Below, piece after piece: positions 1-6,930 of a DNA stretch of 55,152 bases (positions are counted from its first letter, which is position 1; every line of letters begins with the position of its first letter). Position numbers and translations under genes: made by a program. The stretch is from an uncultured Oscillospiraceae bacterium. Its GTDB lineage: Bacteria; Bacillota; Clostridia; Oscillospirales; Oscillospiraceae. The stretch is from positions 1 through 55,152 of the forward strand of contig CAKTPR010000001.1 of NCBI GenBank assembly GCA_934591725.1. The letters are read 5' to 3'. Below the pieces are notes generated by a model that did not search any database, was not told the origin of the DNA, and saw only the letters and a list, made by a program, of their open reading frames with translations.

Positions 1-81
1 TTCCGCGTCGGCGACTGCGTCGCTATAGGCAACCTGCGTACCGTTATCTGGCGCGCTTGGGACGTCTGTATGAAGATATAA
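1..81 (+). CDS. C-terminal end of an unidentified protein (5' truncated)
   Basis: Frame 1 is open from the window edge for 26 codons to a TAA at 79-81 and is followed at once by a strong terminator, so it is the 3' end of a real gene. The visible tail (starting FRVGDCVAIG and ending CMKI) is too short to assign to a family. The rest of the gene lies upstream of the window. Confidence 0.6.
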   Translation, partial: FRVGDCVAIGNLRTVIWRAWDVCMKI

Positions 82-96
82 CCGAAAAGCAATTTT

Positions 97-138
97 ACAA
101 ACAAGGGATGACCGCGCGTCATCCCTTGTTTGTTTAAT
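97..138 (+). terminator. Intrinsic terminator
   Basis: A perfect 16-bp stem (97-112 with 118-133) with a 5-nt CGCGC loop is followed by a U-rich tail (TTTAATAAAATT). It closes the gene that ends at 81 and isolates the downstream T-box operon. Confidence 0.9.
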
Positions 139-216
139 AAAATTGTCATAGCAGACAAATCGTCGAAAACGAGGGGAATGAAATTTCGTCAGCCTGCAAA
201 AAGTGAAAAAAGCCTC

Positions 217-245
217 TTGACATATCAAAACCGCGCGGCTATAAT
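217..245 (+). promoter_or_regulatory. Consensus sigma-A promoter of the trpXYZ operon
   Basis: TTGACA at 217-222 and TATAAT at 240-245 are separated by exactly 17 bp, a full match to the housekeeping consensus. Transcription would begin near 252, just ahead of the T-box. Such a strong promoter suits control by premature termination rather than at initiation. Confidence 0.92.
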
Positions 246-251
246 GACGCC

Positions 252-549
252 ATCAACAGAACAGTTGGTGTAAACCTGTGACGGAGAGTAGTAACCCGGC
301 ATAACCATTGTGCAGAGAACCGTGGGTGGTGTGATCACGGTCGTATGGCGCGGGGCGAATGGACTTCGGAGGGCGGTTTGAAAGGGCTTTGCCTGAGTAG
401 ATGCCGACGGAAACCTGTACCGTTATCTTTCAGGGCGCGTATGATGGTACGCGTAAGCGAGAGGGCGTTTTCAAAGAACGTCAATTTGGGTGGTATCGCA
501 GGAGTGTGCAGCTCTTGTCCCATGTGTGTGGGACGGGGGTTGTTTTTTT
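252..549 (+). ncRNA. T-box leader, predicted tryptophan specifier
   Basis: A roughly 300-nt leader with canonical T-box landmarks. Stem I carries the AGTA motif near 289 and the AGAGA...GGTG distal elements at about 314-332. The likely specifier triplet is TGG (Trp) at 360-362 in the context GAA-TGG-AC. The T-box sequence TGGGTGGTATCGC is at 487-499. An 11-bp terminator stem (512-522 with 529-539, including G-U pairs) and a U run (541-549) follow. Uncharged tRNA-Trp pairing with the specifier and the T-box bulge would favour the antiterminator and so expression of the transporter. The specifier call rests on position within the motif, not on a full fold. Confidence 0.9.
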
Positions 550-643
550 ATATCCATGCTCCGAAACAAGGCCGTCGGCAGCGGCCCCTCCATCGCCGCC
601 CAGAATCAAATCAAGGCTAAAAAGCCAAATGGAGGAAACAACC

Positions 644-1723
644 ATGAAAAAGACAAACATCATCCGTAAAGCTATCGCCGGTGTTCTCGCCGCCGTAATG
701 TGCCTCGCCCTCGCCGCCTGCGGCAGCGAAGCCGCAGCCCCCGCAGCCGATACGGCAGCTGATTCTCAGGCAAAGACGACTTACACCATCGGTCTCTGCA
801 ACTATGTTGACGACGCATCCCTCAACCAGATCGTCGACAACATCCAGACCCGCCTTGCCGAGATAGGCGAAGAGAAGGGCGTGGAGTTCAACGTTCTCTA
901 CGATAACTGCAATGCCGACGCAAGCGTTATGGAGCAGATCATTTCCGATTACCTCGCCGATAAGGTCGACCTCATGATCGGCGTTGCCACTCCCGTCGCG
1001 ATGCGCATGCAGACCGCGACCGAGGACAGCAAGACTCCCGTTGTGTTCTCCGCCGTGTCCGACCCCGTCGGCGCGGGACTTGTTGAATCCCTCGAAGCCC
1101 CCGGCGCGAACATCACCGGCACTTCCGACTACCTCGATACCGACGCGATAATGAACCTCATCTTCGCCCTTGACCCCGACGCCGAGACCATCGGCCTGCT
1201 GTACGACCAGGGACAGGATTCCTCCGCAGCCCCCATCGCGAAGGCTAAGGAATACCTCGATAGCAAGGGCGTCAAGTACATCGAGCGCACCGGCACCACG
1301 ACCGACGAAGTCATGCTCGCCGCCGACGCTCTGGTCGCCGACAAGGTCGACGCTGTCTTCACCCCGACCGACAACACCATCATGACCGCCGAGCTTGCCA
1401 TCTATGAGACCTTCGCCAAGGCCGGCATCCCGCAGTACACCGGCGCTGACTCCTTCGCCCTCAACGGCGCGTTCCTCGGCTACGGCGTCGACTACGCGAA
1501 CCTCGGCGTTGAGACCGCGAACATGGTCGCCCAGATCCTCCTCGAGGGAGCTGACCCCGCATCCACCCCGGTCATGACCTTCGATAACGGTACCGCTACC
1601 ATAAACACCGATATCTGCGCTGAGCTCGGCTATGACTACGCAGACGTCGAAGCCGCGTTCACCTCCCTCTGCTCCCGCATCGTGACCCTTACCACCGCCG
1701 AGAGCTTTGACGATATCAAGTAA
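644..1723 (+). CDS. trpX: ABC transporter substrate-binding lipoprotein (TrpX-like)
   Basis: A 359-residue extracytoplasmic binding protein of the ABC_sub_bind (PF04392) type. The N-terminus has a Lys-rich start, a hydrophobic stretch and a lipobox ending at Cys26 (LAAC), so the mature protein should be a membrane-anchored lipoprotein. The ATG at 644 is preceded by GGAGG at 631-635; frame upstream of it lies inside the T-box leader and is not coding. Downstream permease and ATPase genes complete the importer. In Firmicutes this family is repeatedly found behind Trp T-boxes (TrpXYZ), which agrees with the TGG specifier here. Substrate tryptophan is therefore inferred from the leader and family; a related aromatic compound remains possible. 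Confidence 0.85.
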   Translation: MKKTNIIRKAIAGVLAAVMCLALAACGSEAAAPAADTAADSQAKTTYTIGLCNYVDDASLNQIVDNIQTRLAEIGEEKGVEFNVLYDNCNADASVMEQIISDYLADKVDLMIGVATPVAMRMQTATEDSKTPVVFSAVSDPVGAGLVESLEAPGANITGTSDYLDTDAIMNLIFALDPDAETIGLLYDQGQDSSAAPIAKAKEYLDSKGVKYIERTGTTTDEVMLAADALVADKVDAVFTPTDNTIMTAELAIYETFAKAGIPQYTGADSFALNGAFLGYGVDYANLGVETANMVAQILLEGADPASTPVMTFDNGTATINTDICAELGYDYADVEAAFTSLCSRIVTLTTAESFDDIK

Positions 1724-1809
1724 TAATACACCGCAGCATACCAAACGCGCAGACCCGGCGGCATGCCGGTTCTGCGCGTACCATAAATTGAGATAAAAAG
1801 AGGACGAGT

Positions 1810-2751
1810 ATGGACATTTCAACTATCCTGTCTCTCGGACAGACCGCGCTTGAGCTGGGGCTTATCTGCTCGCTGACGGTGCTGGCGCTGTTTTTGAGCT
1901 ATACGATGCTGAACGTGTGCGACCTGTCGACCGACGGCTGCTTCACTCTCGGCGCGGCAGTCGGCGCGGCTGTGGCACTCGCCGGACACCCGTGGCTCTC
2001 GCTCGGCGCGGCAATGGCTGCCGGTATCTGCTCCGGCTTTATCGTGGCGATCCTTCAGACGCGCATGGGCGTGAACAGTCTGCTTGCCGGCATCATCGTG
2101 AACACCGCGCTCTATTCCATAAACATCGCGGTCATGGGCGGCTCGTCGCTCCTGAACCTCAATAAGACGGATACGGTGTTCTCACTGCTCAAAACAGCCC
2201 TTGCGGGCACGCCCTTTGCCGGGGGCTATAAGCTCATCGTCTCAGGCGCGGCGGTGCTCCTCGCGCTCGTGTTCATAACAGTGTTCCTGCGCACCCGCCT
2301 CGGCCTCGCCATCCGCGCGACCGGCAATAACCCGGACATGGTGCGCTCCTCGTCCGTAAACCCCGCGTTCACGACGACGGTCGGCCTCTGCGCGGCGAAC
2401 GCCCTCACCGGCCTTTCCGGCTGCCTGATGGCGCAGTCCCAGAAAGCCGTCGACATTAACCTCGGCACCGGCATGGTCACGATAGCGCTGGCCTCGCTCC
2501 TCATCGGCGGCACGGTCATGGGGCGCGGCGGCGTGTTCAGGCGTGCTGTCGGCGTGGTTCTCGGCTCGGTGATCTTCCGCCTTGTCTATACCGTCGCGCT
2601 GCGTCTCAATATGCCGGCGTTCATGCTCAAGCTTGTCTCCTCGGTCATCGTCGTTCTGGCGATCTCCGTGCCGTACCTCAAGACGCGACTGCCGATGCTG
2701 CGCCGAAGAATGGCGCACGCCAAAGGGAAAGGGGGCGAGGGAGCATGCTGA
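1810..2751 (+). CDS. trpY: ABC transporter permease (TrpY-like)
   Basis: A 313-residue polytopic inner-membrane protein of the BPD_transp_2 (branched-chain amino acid/ribose permease) family, with eight to ten hydrophobic segments and the family-typical Asp-Leu-Ser-Thr-Asp-Gly stretch near residue 40. It forms the channel of the importer whose binding protein is upstream and whose ATPase overlaps its 3' end by 7 bp (ATGCTGA), implying translational coupling. An RBS-like GAGGACG precedes the ATG. The protein ends in a basic cytoplasmic tail rich in Arg and Lys. Confidence 0.87.
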   Translation: MDISTILSLGQTALELGLICSLTVLALFLSYTMLNVCDLSTDGCFTLGAAVGAAVALAGHPWLSLGAAMAAGICSGFIVAILQTRMGVNSLLAGIIVNTALYSINIAVMGGSSLLNLNKTDTVFSLLKTALAGTPFAGGYKLIVSGAAVLLALVFITVFLRTRLGLAIRATGNNPDMVRSSSVNPAFTTTVGLCAANALTGLSGCLMAQSQKAVDINLGTGMVTIALASLLIGGTVMGRGGVFRRAVGVVLGSVIFRLVYTVALRLNMPAFMLKLVSSVIVVLAISVPYLKTRLPMLRRRMAHAKGKGGEGAC

Positions 2752-3530
2752 AGCTCAGCCATATTTCAAAGACCTTCAACCCCGGCACCGTGAACGAAAA
2801 GACCGCCATACCCGATCTCTCACTCGAGCTTGAACGCGGCGACTTTGTTACGATCATCGGCGCAAACGGCGCGGGCAAGTCCACGCTCTTTAACGCCATC
2901 TGCGGCAGCTTCCTCACGGACAGCGGCAGCATCATCCTCGACGGGGAGGACATCACCTTCCAGCCGGAGTATAAGCGTGCAAAGCGCATAGGCCGGCTCT
3001 TTCAGGATCCGATGCGCGGCACCGCTCCGGGCATGACGATTGAAGAAAACCTTGCCCTCGCCGCCGGACGCGGCGGGTGGTTCGCGCACATCACCAAGGC
3101 CGACCGCGACCTCTTCCGCGACAGGCTCGCCCAGCTCGACATGGGTCTTGAGGACAGACTGCGCCAGCCGGTAGGCCTGCTCTCAGGCGGCCAGCGTCAG
3201 GCGCTGACGCTCGTCATGGCGACGATCGTCCCGCCGAAGCTTCTCCTGCTCGATGAGCACACCGCCGCTCTCGACCCCGGCACGGCGGAGAAGGTGCTGG
3301 AGCTTACGCGCAGGGTAGTGAGCGAAGAGAAGCTCACCTGCATGATGATTACGCATAACATGCAGTCCGCGCTCGAACTCGGCAGCCGCACCCTCATGAT
3401 GGACTCCGGCAGGATAATCCTCGATGTCGGCGGCGCGGAGCGCAGCGGCCTTACGGTGAACGATCTCCTTGCGCGCTTCAGAGCGGGCGTCGGCAAGGCG
3501 CTCGACAATGATAGAATGCTTCTTTCGTAA
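2745..3530 (+). CDS. trpZ: ABC transporter ATP-binding protein (TrpZ-like)
   Basis: A 261-residue ABC ATPase. Walker A (GANGAGKST) is at about residues 39-47, the signature LSGGQ at 146-150, and Walker B LLLLDE at 166-171 is followed by the D-loop. The Walker B Glu is followed by His-Thr, and a switch His sits in MMITHN. It energises the TrpX/TrpY importer. The start overlaps trpY by 7 bp. No terminator is visible after the stop at 3530; read-through into the yabP block is possible (see the hairpin at 3551-3582). Confidence 0.9.
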   Translation: MLKLSHISKTFNPGTVNEKTAIPDLSLELERGDFVTIIGANGAGKSTLFNAICGSFLTDSGSIILDGEDITFQPEYKRAKRIGRLFQDPMRGTAPGMTIEENLALAAGRGGWFAHITKADRDLFRDRLAQLDMGLEDRLRQPVGLLSGGQRQALTLVMATIVPPKLLLLDEHTAALDPGTAEKVLELTRRVVSEEKLTCMMITHNMQSALELGSRTLMMDSGRIILDVGGAERSGLTVNDLLARFRAGVGKALDNDRMLLS

Positions 3531-3550
3531 TATCCTACGGACATGTTTTT

Positions 3551-3582
3551 CACCCCCACTGCATATATATGCTATGGGGGTG
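3551..3582 (+). promoter_or_regulatory. Hairpin covering the yabP ribosome binding site
   Basis: CACCCCCA (3551-3558) pairs with TGGGGGTG (3575-3582) and encloses the self-complementary GCATATATATGC (3561-3572). The right arm is the only good Shine-Dalgarno sequence of yabP, 8 nt before its ATG. No U run follows, so this is not a classical terminator. A loose SigE-like pair (ACATGTTT at 3541, CATATATA at 3562) overlaps it; a transcript starting there would lack the left arm. Function is inference. Confidence 0.55.
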
Positions 3583-3590
3583 AAAGCTAT

Positions 3591-3878
3591 ATGTCGTATG
3601 AACAGAGCAGGAGCGAGCTGCAGCGCAGCCATACGCTCAGTATGGAGAACCGGGATAAGCTGAGTCTTACCGGTGTTGAGGACGTCAGCGGCTTTGATGA
3701 GAGCCTCGTCGTACTCACGACGAGCATGGGCGAGCTCACCGTGCGCGGCGAGGGACTGCACATCGAGCGCATCGATCTGGATTCCGGCCAGCTTGAGGTG
3801 CGCGGCAAGGTGCAGGAGCTGAGCTACGATGAGCGCGCACCGAAGGGCACGCTGTGGTCGCGCCTGTTCGGCGGCTGA
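3591..3878 (+). CDS. yabP: Sporulation protein YabP
   Basis: A 95-residue member of the YabP/YqfC family, which in Bacillus is made in the mother cell and needed for spore cortex/coat assembly together with YabQ. The body reads ENRDKLSLTGVEDVSGFDES followed by the LTTSMGELTVRG segment typical of the family. I start it at 3591 (MSYEQ) because GGGGGTG lies 8 nt upstream; an ATG at 3543 sits inside the hairpin region and has no RBS. It is followed with a 1-nt gap by yabQ, then divIC and yabR, the standard order in spore formers. Control by a sporulation sigma factor is likely from the family. Confidence 0.88.
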   Translation: MSYEQSRSELQRSHTLSMENRDKLSLTGVEDVSGFDESLVVLTTSMGELTVRGEGLHIERIDLDSGQLEVRGKVQELSYDERAPKGTLWSRLFGG

Positions 3879-3879
3879 C

Positions 3880-4299
3880 GTGGGGCAGAGCATCGAAGGG
3901 CAGGCGCTGGAGCTGCTTGCCTTCCTGCTTGGCGGCGCGCTGCTTGGGCTCATGTATGATATGCTGCGCCCGATAAGGCGCGCGGCGGGCAGGGGCGGAG
4001 GAGCGCTGGACGTGCTCTTCTGCGCATTGGGCGGCGCGCTGTTCTTCGCGCTCGCCATGCGCACCGGGAGCGGCAGGATGGGCACATGGTCGCTGGCCGC
4101 GGCCGCTGTCGGATTCTGCATGTATATGCAGACGCTCAGCGCTCTCCTGCTGCCCGTGTTCGCCGCAATCGACGCCGCGGCGGTACGGGCGTGGCAGGGG
4201 TGTAAAAAAGTAATAAAAAAATTTTGTAAATATGCAAAAAGTATCTTTCAAAAATCGCGCGAATGTTTTATTATAAAGCATAAGCAGAAAGTGGATTGA
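3880..4299 (+). CDS. yabQ: Sporulation membrane protein YabQ
   Basis: A 139-residue protein with three to four hydrophobic segments (LLAFLLGGALLGLMYDML near the N-terminus, then LFCALGGALFFALAMR and a Met-rich segment), matching YabQ, a membrane protein needed for spore cortex formation. The most plausible start is GTG at 3880, directly after the yabP stop; longer in-frame starts lie inside yabP. The C-terminus is Lys-rich and cytoplasmic (CKKVIKKFCKYAKS), and its DNA is AT-rich compared with the body of the gene. Its stop (4297-4299) nearly abuts the divIC start at 4301. Confidence 0.82.
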   Translation: MGQSIEGQALELLAFLLGGALLGLMYDMLRPIRRAAGRGGGALDVLFCALGGALFFALAMRTGSGRMGTWSLAAAAVGFCMYMQTLSALLLPVFAAIDAAAVRAWQGCKKVIKKFCKYAKSIFQKSRECFIIKHKQKVD

Positions 4300-4300
4300 C

Positions 4301-4582
4301 ATGAACACAAAAGACACGCTGATATGCATCGTCCTGATATCGCTGACGCTGTACGCCTGCGCAAGCGTGGCGGCAGTCGGCGGGGAGCTTCGCGCGGCGG
4401 CAGCCGTGCAGCAGGAGTTGCGCGCCGAGCTTGAGGAGCAGACGGCGGACAATGCCGCGCTGCGTGAAAAGCTCGAAGCGGGACTGAGCGATGAAGAGCT
4501 TGAGCGTCTCGCGCGTGAGCGGCTGGGTCTTGTCAAGCCGGGAGATAAAATATTTTATTTTACAACAGACAGAGAGGGGTAA
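4301..4582 (+). CDS. divIC: Septum formation initiator, DivIC/FtsB-like
   Basis: A 93-residue bitopic protein: a short cytoplasmic N-terminus, one TM helix (LICIVLISLTLYACASVAAV, about residues 7-26), then an Ala/Glu/Leu-rich coiled coil and the C-terminal LARERLGLVKPGDKIFYF motif of the DivIC/FtsB family. Family members join FtsL and FtsQ/DivIB in the divisome. Its position after yabPQ and before an S1-domain gene is the conserved arrangement in Firmicutes. Confidence 0.87.
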   Translation: MNTKDTLICIVLISLTLYACASVAAVGGELRAAAAVQQELRAELEEQTADNAALREKLEAGLSDEELERLARERLGLVKPGDKIFYFTTDREG

Positions 4583-4584
4583 AC

Positions 4585-5025
4585 ATGGAGCTGACGGTCG
4601 GTGAAGTGCTGGAAGGGAAAGTCACGGGTATCGCCAAGTTCGGCGCGTTTGTTGCGCTGGAGGGCGGCAGGAGCGGCCTTGTACATATTTCGGAGGTTGC
4701 CAACAGCTATGTCAGTGACGTCAACGAATATTTGAAGGTCGGCCAGACCGTGAAGGTCAAGGTCATCGGGATAAGCGACGAGGGTCGTATCAACCTCTCC
4801 ATAAAGCGCGCGCTCGAGCCGCCGAAGCAGGAGAGCGCCCCGCGCAGCCGCGAAGCGCAGCCGAAGCGCGAAAGACCTGCGCGCACACCTGTGCCGCCTG
4901 CGGCATCCACGAGCGGGAATATGGACTTTGAGGACAGACTCAAGAAGTTCATGCAGGAGTCTGACAGCAGGATCGCTGACAACCGTATGTATTCCGAGCA
5001 CCGCCAACGCACCCGCAGAAAGTGA
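4585..5025 (+). CDS. yabR: S1 RNA-binding domain protein (YabR-like)
   Basis: A 146-residue protein. Residues 1-75 form one S1/OB domain (VGEVLEGKVTGIAKFGAFVA, then the GLVHISEVA and INLSIKRAL motifs). The rest is a basic, Pro/Arg-rich, probably disordered tail, with a conserved-looking MDFEDRLKKFMQESDSRI segment near the C-terminus. GAGAGGGGT precedes the ATG, and the gene lies 2 nt after divIC. The same organisation is known for YabR and general stress protein 13 relatives, which bind RNA or ribosomes; the exact role is unknown. Confidence 0.85.
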   Translation: MELTVGEVLEGKVTGIAKFGAFVALEGGRSGLVHISEVANSYVSDVNEYLKVGQTVKVKVIGISDEGRINLSIKRALEPPKQESAPRSREAQPKRERPARTPVPPAASTSGNMDFEDRLKKFMQESDSRIADNRMYSEHRQRTRRK

Positions 5026-5032
5026 ATAAGGT

Positions 5033-5070
5033 GTAAAAATAGCTGCACCGTTCGGTGCAGCTATTTTTAC
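5033..5070. terminator. Bidirectional intrinsic terminator
   Basis: A 17-bp perfect stem (5033-5049 with 5054-5070) with a GTTC loop, flanked by A5 on the left and T5 on the right inside the stem. It ends the yabPQ-divIC-yabR transcript and the convergent glycosyltransferase transcript; its right edge overlaps the last codons of that gene. Confidence 0.9.
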
Positions 5071-6206
5071 ATGTCTACCGCCTTGACACTCATCCTGTGC
5101 ATCTCACGCATAGTCTCGTATATAGTCTCCGCGGCGTTCAGCGGCACGGCCTTTGCTATGGCAGCGGACATCTCCGCGCGCCGCTCCGGCTCTGCCAGCA
5201 GCTCAAGGCAGCAGGCGGCCAACTCCTCCGGCGTACCGGCCGTGACGGCGGCTCCGGCCTTCGTGAAGAAGTCGAGGTTATATTCCTCCACCGCGGCTAT
5301 CGCGTCTATCAGCACCATGGGCAGCGCCTTTGCCGCCGCCTCGGTCACGCTTATCCCGCCTGGCTTCGTCAGATAGAGATCGGCGCTGTCGAGCAGCAGG
5401 GAAACATTCTTCTCAAAGCCGAGGATGTGTATGTTAGCCTGCCCCGCGTAGCGCGAAGCAAGATGCCGGTGCAGCTTCTCATTCGCCCCGCACACGACTG
5501 TCAGCTCCTGCTCATATGTCATCGTCTCGGCGAGCGTTTCCGTCAGCTCCCTGAGCGGCCCGCAGCCGATGCTCCCCGTCATTGCAACGAGGTGCTGGTG
5601 CTCAGGCTCAATGCCGAAGCTGCGCTTTGCCTCGGCCTTCGGTGCGCGCGTATAGAACTCCGGGCGTATCGGTATCCCGGACGGCACTATAAGCTCCGCC
5701 CGTATCCCGCCGGTGATGAACTCCCCGGCAAGGGAGGAAGCCGGGATGAAGCAGCGCCCAAGGCGGCTGTCGCCCACGCTTGGGCTGCATGTGTAGTCCG
5801 TCGCGACGAAGGCCGTACACAGCTCCGGGTCGTAAAGCTCCAGTATCTTCGTCACCATCAGTGCCGGGAAGAGATGCACGCATATGACCGTGTCGTATCC
5901 GCCGTCCCGGATGTATTCGTACAGCGGCAGCGCAGCCTTGGCGAATACCTCGTAAACCTTTGAACTCTCATGGAACATATCCGGGTGGTTCTCGGAGAAC
6001 CTGTAGCCCGACTGATAGAGCTTCGGCGTGTGCCGGTACATGAAGGTGTGTCCGCTCGTTATCAGCTTCTGCGCGCCCTCGGAGAGAAAGTGCAGCGCCT
6101 CGCATATCTTGCACTCCTCGCCGCGGCTGAGAAATTCCTCCGCAATTGCCTTGGCGCAGGAGTTGTGCCCCTCGCCGGTGTCGCAGCTCAGTATAAGCGT
6201 TTTCAT
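5067..6206 (-). CDS. MGDG synthase/UgtP-type glycosyltransferase (GT28-like)
   Basis: A 379-residue GT-B enzyme of the monogalactosyldiacylglycerol synthase / processive diacylglycerol glucosyltransferase group. The N-terminus MKTLILSCDTGEGHN carries the GEGHN acceptor loop typical of the family, and TKPGGISVTEAAAKALPMVL is the C-terminal UDP-sugar-binding motif. It probably adds hexose to a lipid acceptor at the inner membrane face. Its ATG overlaps the stop of the upstream acyltransferase (ATGA, 6203-6206), so the two are co-translated. The acceptor (diacylglycerol or another lipid) cannot be told from sequence. Confidence 0.8.
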   Translation of the reverse strand: MKTLILSCDTGEGHNSCAKAIAEEFLSRGEECKICEALHFLSEGAQKLITSGHTFMYRHTPKLYQSGYRFSENHPDMFHESSKVYEVFAKAALPLYEYIRDGGYDTVICVHLFPALMVTKILELYDPELCTAFVATDYTCSPSVGDSRLGRCFIPASSLAGEFITGGIRAELIVPSGIPIRPEFYTRAPKAEAKRSFGIEPEHQHLVAMTGSIGCGPLRELTETLAETMTYEQELTVVCGANEKLHRHLASRYAGQANIHILGFEKNVSLLLDSADLYLTKPGGISVTEAAAKALPMVLIDAIAAVEEYNLDFFTKAGAAVTAGTPEELAACCLELLAEPERRAEMSAAIAKAVPLNAAETIYETMREMHRMSVKAVDM

Positions 6207-6676
6207 TTCTGACGCAGCCCCTCCTGCTTCTTCATTCCGTCTTCAAGGCGCAGCAGCCTTGGGCGGTTATAGCGCTGTATGATGATGTACGGGAGGTTTC
6301 CCGCAAGGAAGTATACTATTGAAATTATCCATCCCCACGCCCCGCCGACGATGAACACCGCGCCGAAGCCGAGGATGCTCAGCAGCACATGTATGAACTC
6401 TGCCACGCAGGTCTCTTGGAGCATCCGCGGCAGACGGCTGCCGTAGTCGGCGGTCATTTTCTTCGGCGGCATGAGCTTCGGCAGTATGCGGCTCATGTCC
6501 GGGAGTCTGTTCTGCCACTGCTTGACGCGCAGCTTTTTGTAAAGCCCGGCCTCGAAGTCCAGCGGCTTATACGGAAAGGCGCGGCTGTCGAACCAGCTCT
6601 TCGGCAGTATTCGCCCGAGCAGGAACGAGAACACACCCAGAATAATATAGTAGATCACGCAGTACAGAAACTTCAT
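6203..6676 (-). CDS. CrtO-like glycosyl carotenoid/lipid acyltransferase family protein
   Basis: A 157-residue membrane protein. A first TM (LYCVIYYIILGVFSFLLGRIL) is followed by the motif WFDSRAFPYK...YKKLRVKQWQNRLPD, then two more TMs (FIHVLLSILGFGAVFIVGG and ISIVYFLAGNLPYIIIQRYN). This matches the family of glycosyl-4,4'-diaponeurosporenoate acyltransferase (CrtO), widespread in Firmicutes that make no staphyloxanthin. I place the start at 6676 because GTGGGG lies just upstream; the ATG at 6703 has no RBS. The pair with a lipid glycosyltransferase suggests acylation of a glycolipid, which is inference. Confidence 0.72.
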   Translation of the reverse strand: MKFLYCVIYYIILGVFSFLLGRILPKSWFDSRAFPYKPLDFEAGLYKKLRVKQWQNRLPDMSRILPKLMPPKKMTADYGSRLPRMLQETCVAEFIHVLLSILGFGAVFIVGGAWGWIISIVYFLAGNLPYIIIQRYNRPRLLRLEDGMKKQEGLRQK

Positions 6677-6717
6677 CTTTATCCCCACATCGATCAACGG
6701 CATGACATATTTTTCCC

Positions 6718-6747
6718 AATATAAAAACCTTAACGTTTTCTTTGCAA
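6718..6747 (-). promoter_or_regulatory. Probable promoter of the acyltransferase-glycosyltransferase pair
   Basis: On the minus strand TTGCAA (6742-6747) and TATATT (6718-6723) are 18 bp apart, about 40 bp before the acyltransferase ATG. The match is good but not perfect. Confidence 0.5.
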
Positions 6748-6860
6748 CTGAAGTTCAATTGAAGCTCAAGGATTGTTGACCTTTCCCGCCTGTTAATTTT
6801 GCGAATATCCGTGATATTAAGTATTCTTTATAAATCATGGTAGATTTTTACGACACAGTT

Positions 6861-6869
6861 TGCTATAAT
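6861..6869 (+). promoter_or_regulatory. Extended -10 promoter of the SPFH operon
   Basis: TGC-TATAAT: a perfect -10 (6864-6869) with a TG one base upstream, which can compensate for the absence of a recognisable -35 at 6841-6846. It lies 61 bp before the ATG at 6931, where AAAGGGG provides the RBS. The 6704-6930 intergenic region is AT-rich and holds this divergent promoter pair. Confidence 0.6.
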
Positions 6870-6930
6870 GTTAAAAGAATGTCCACGGCAGTAAAAACCT
6901 GTCCGATAAAATTGAAAGGGGATTTTTCAC

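Noticed and set aside
3551..3582. The yabP upstream hairpin as an intrinsic terminator for trpXYZ
   Set aside because: No U run follows; the tail is AAAGCTATATG and the 3' arm is the RBS.
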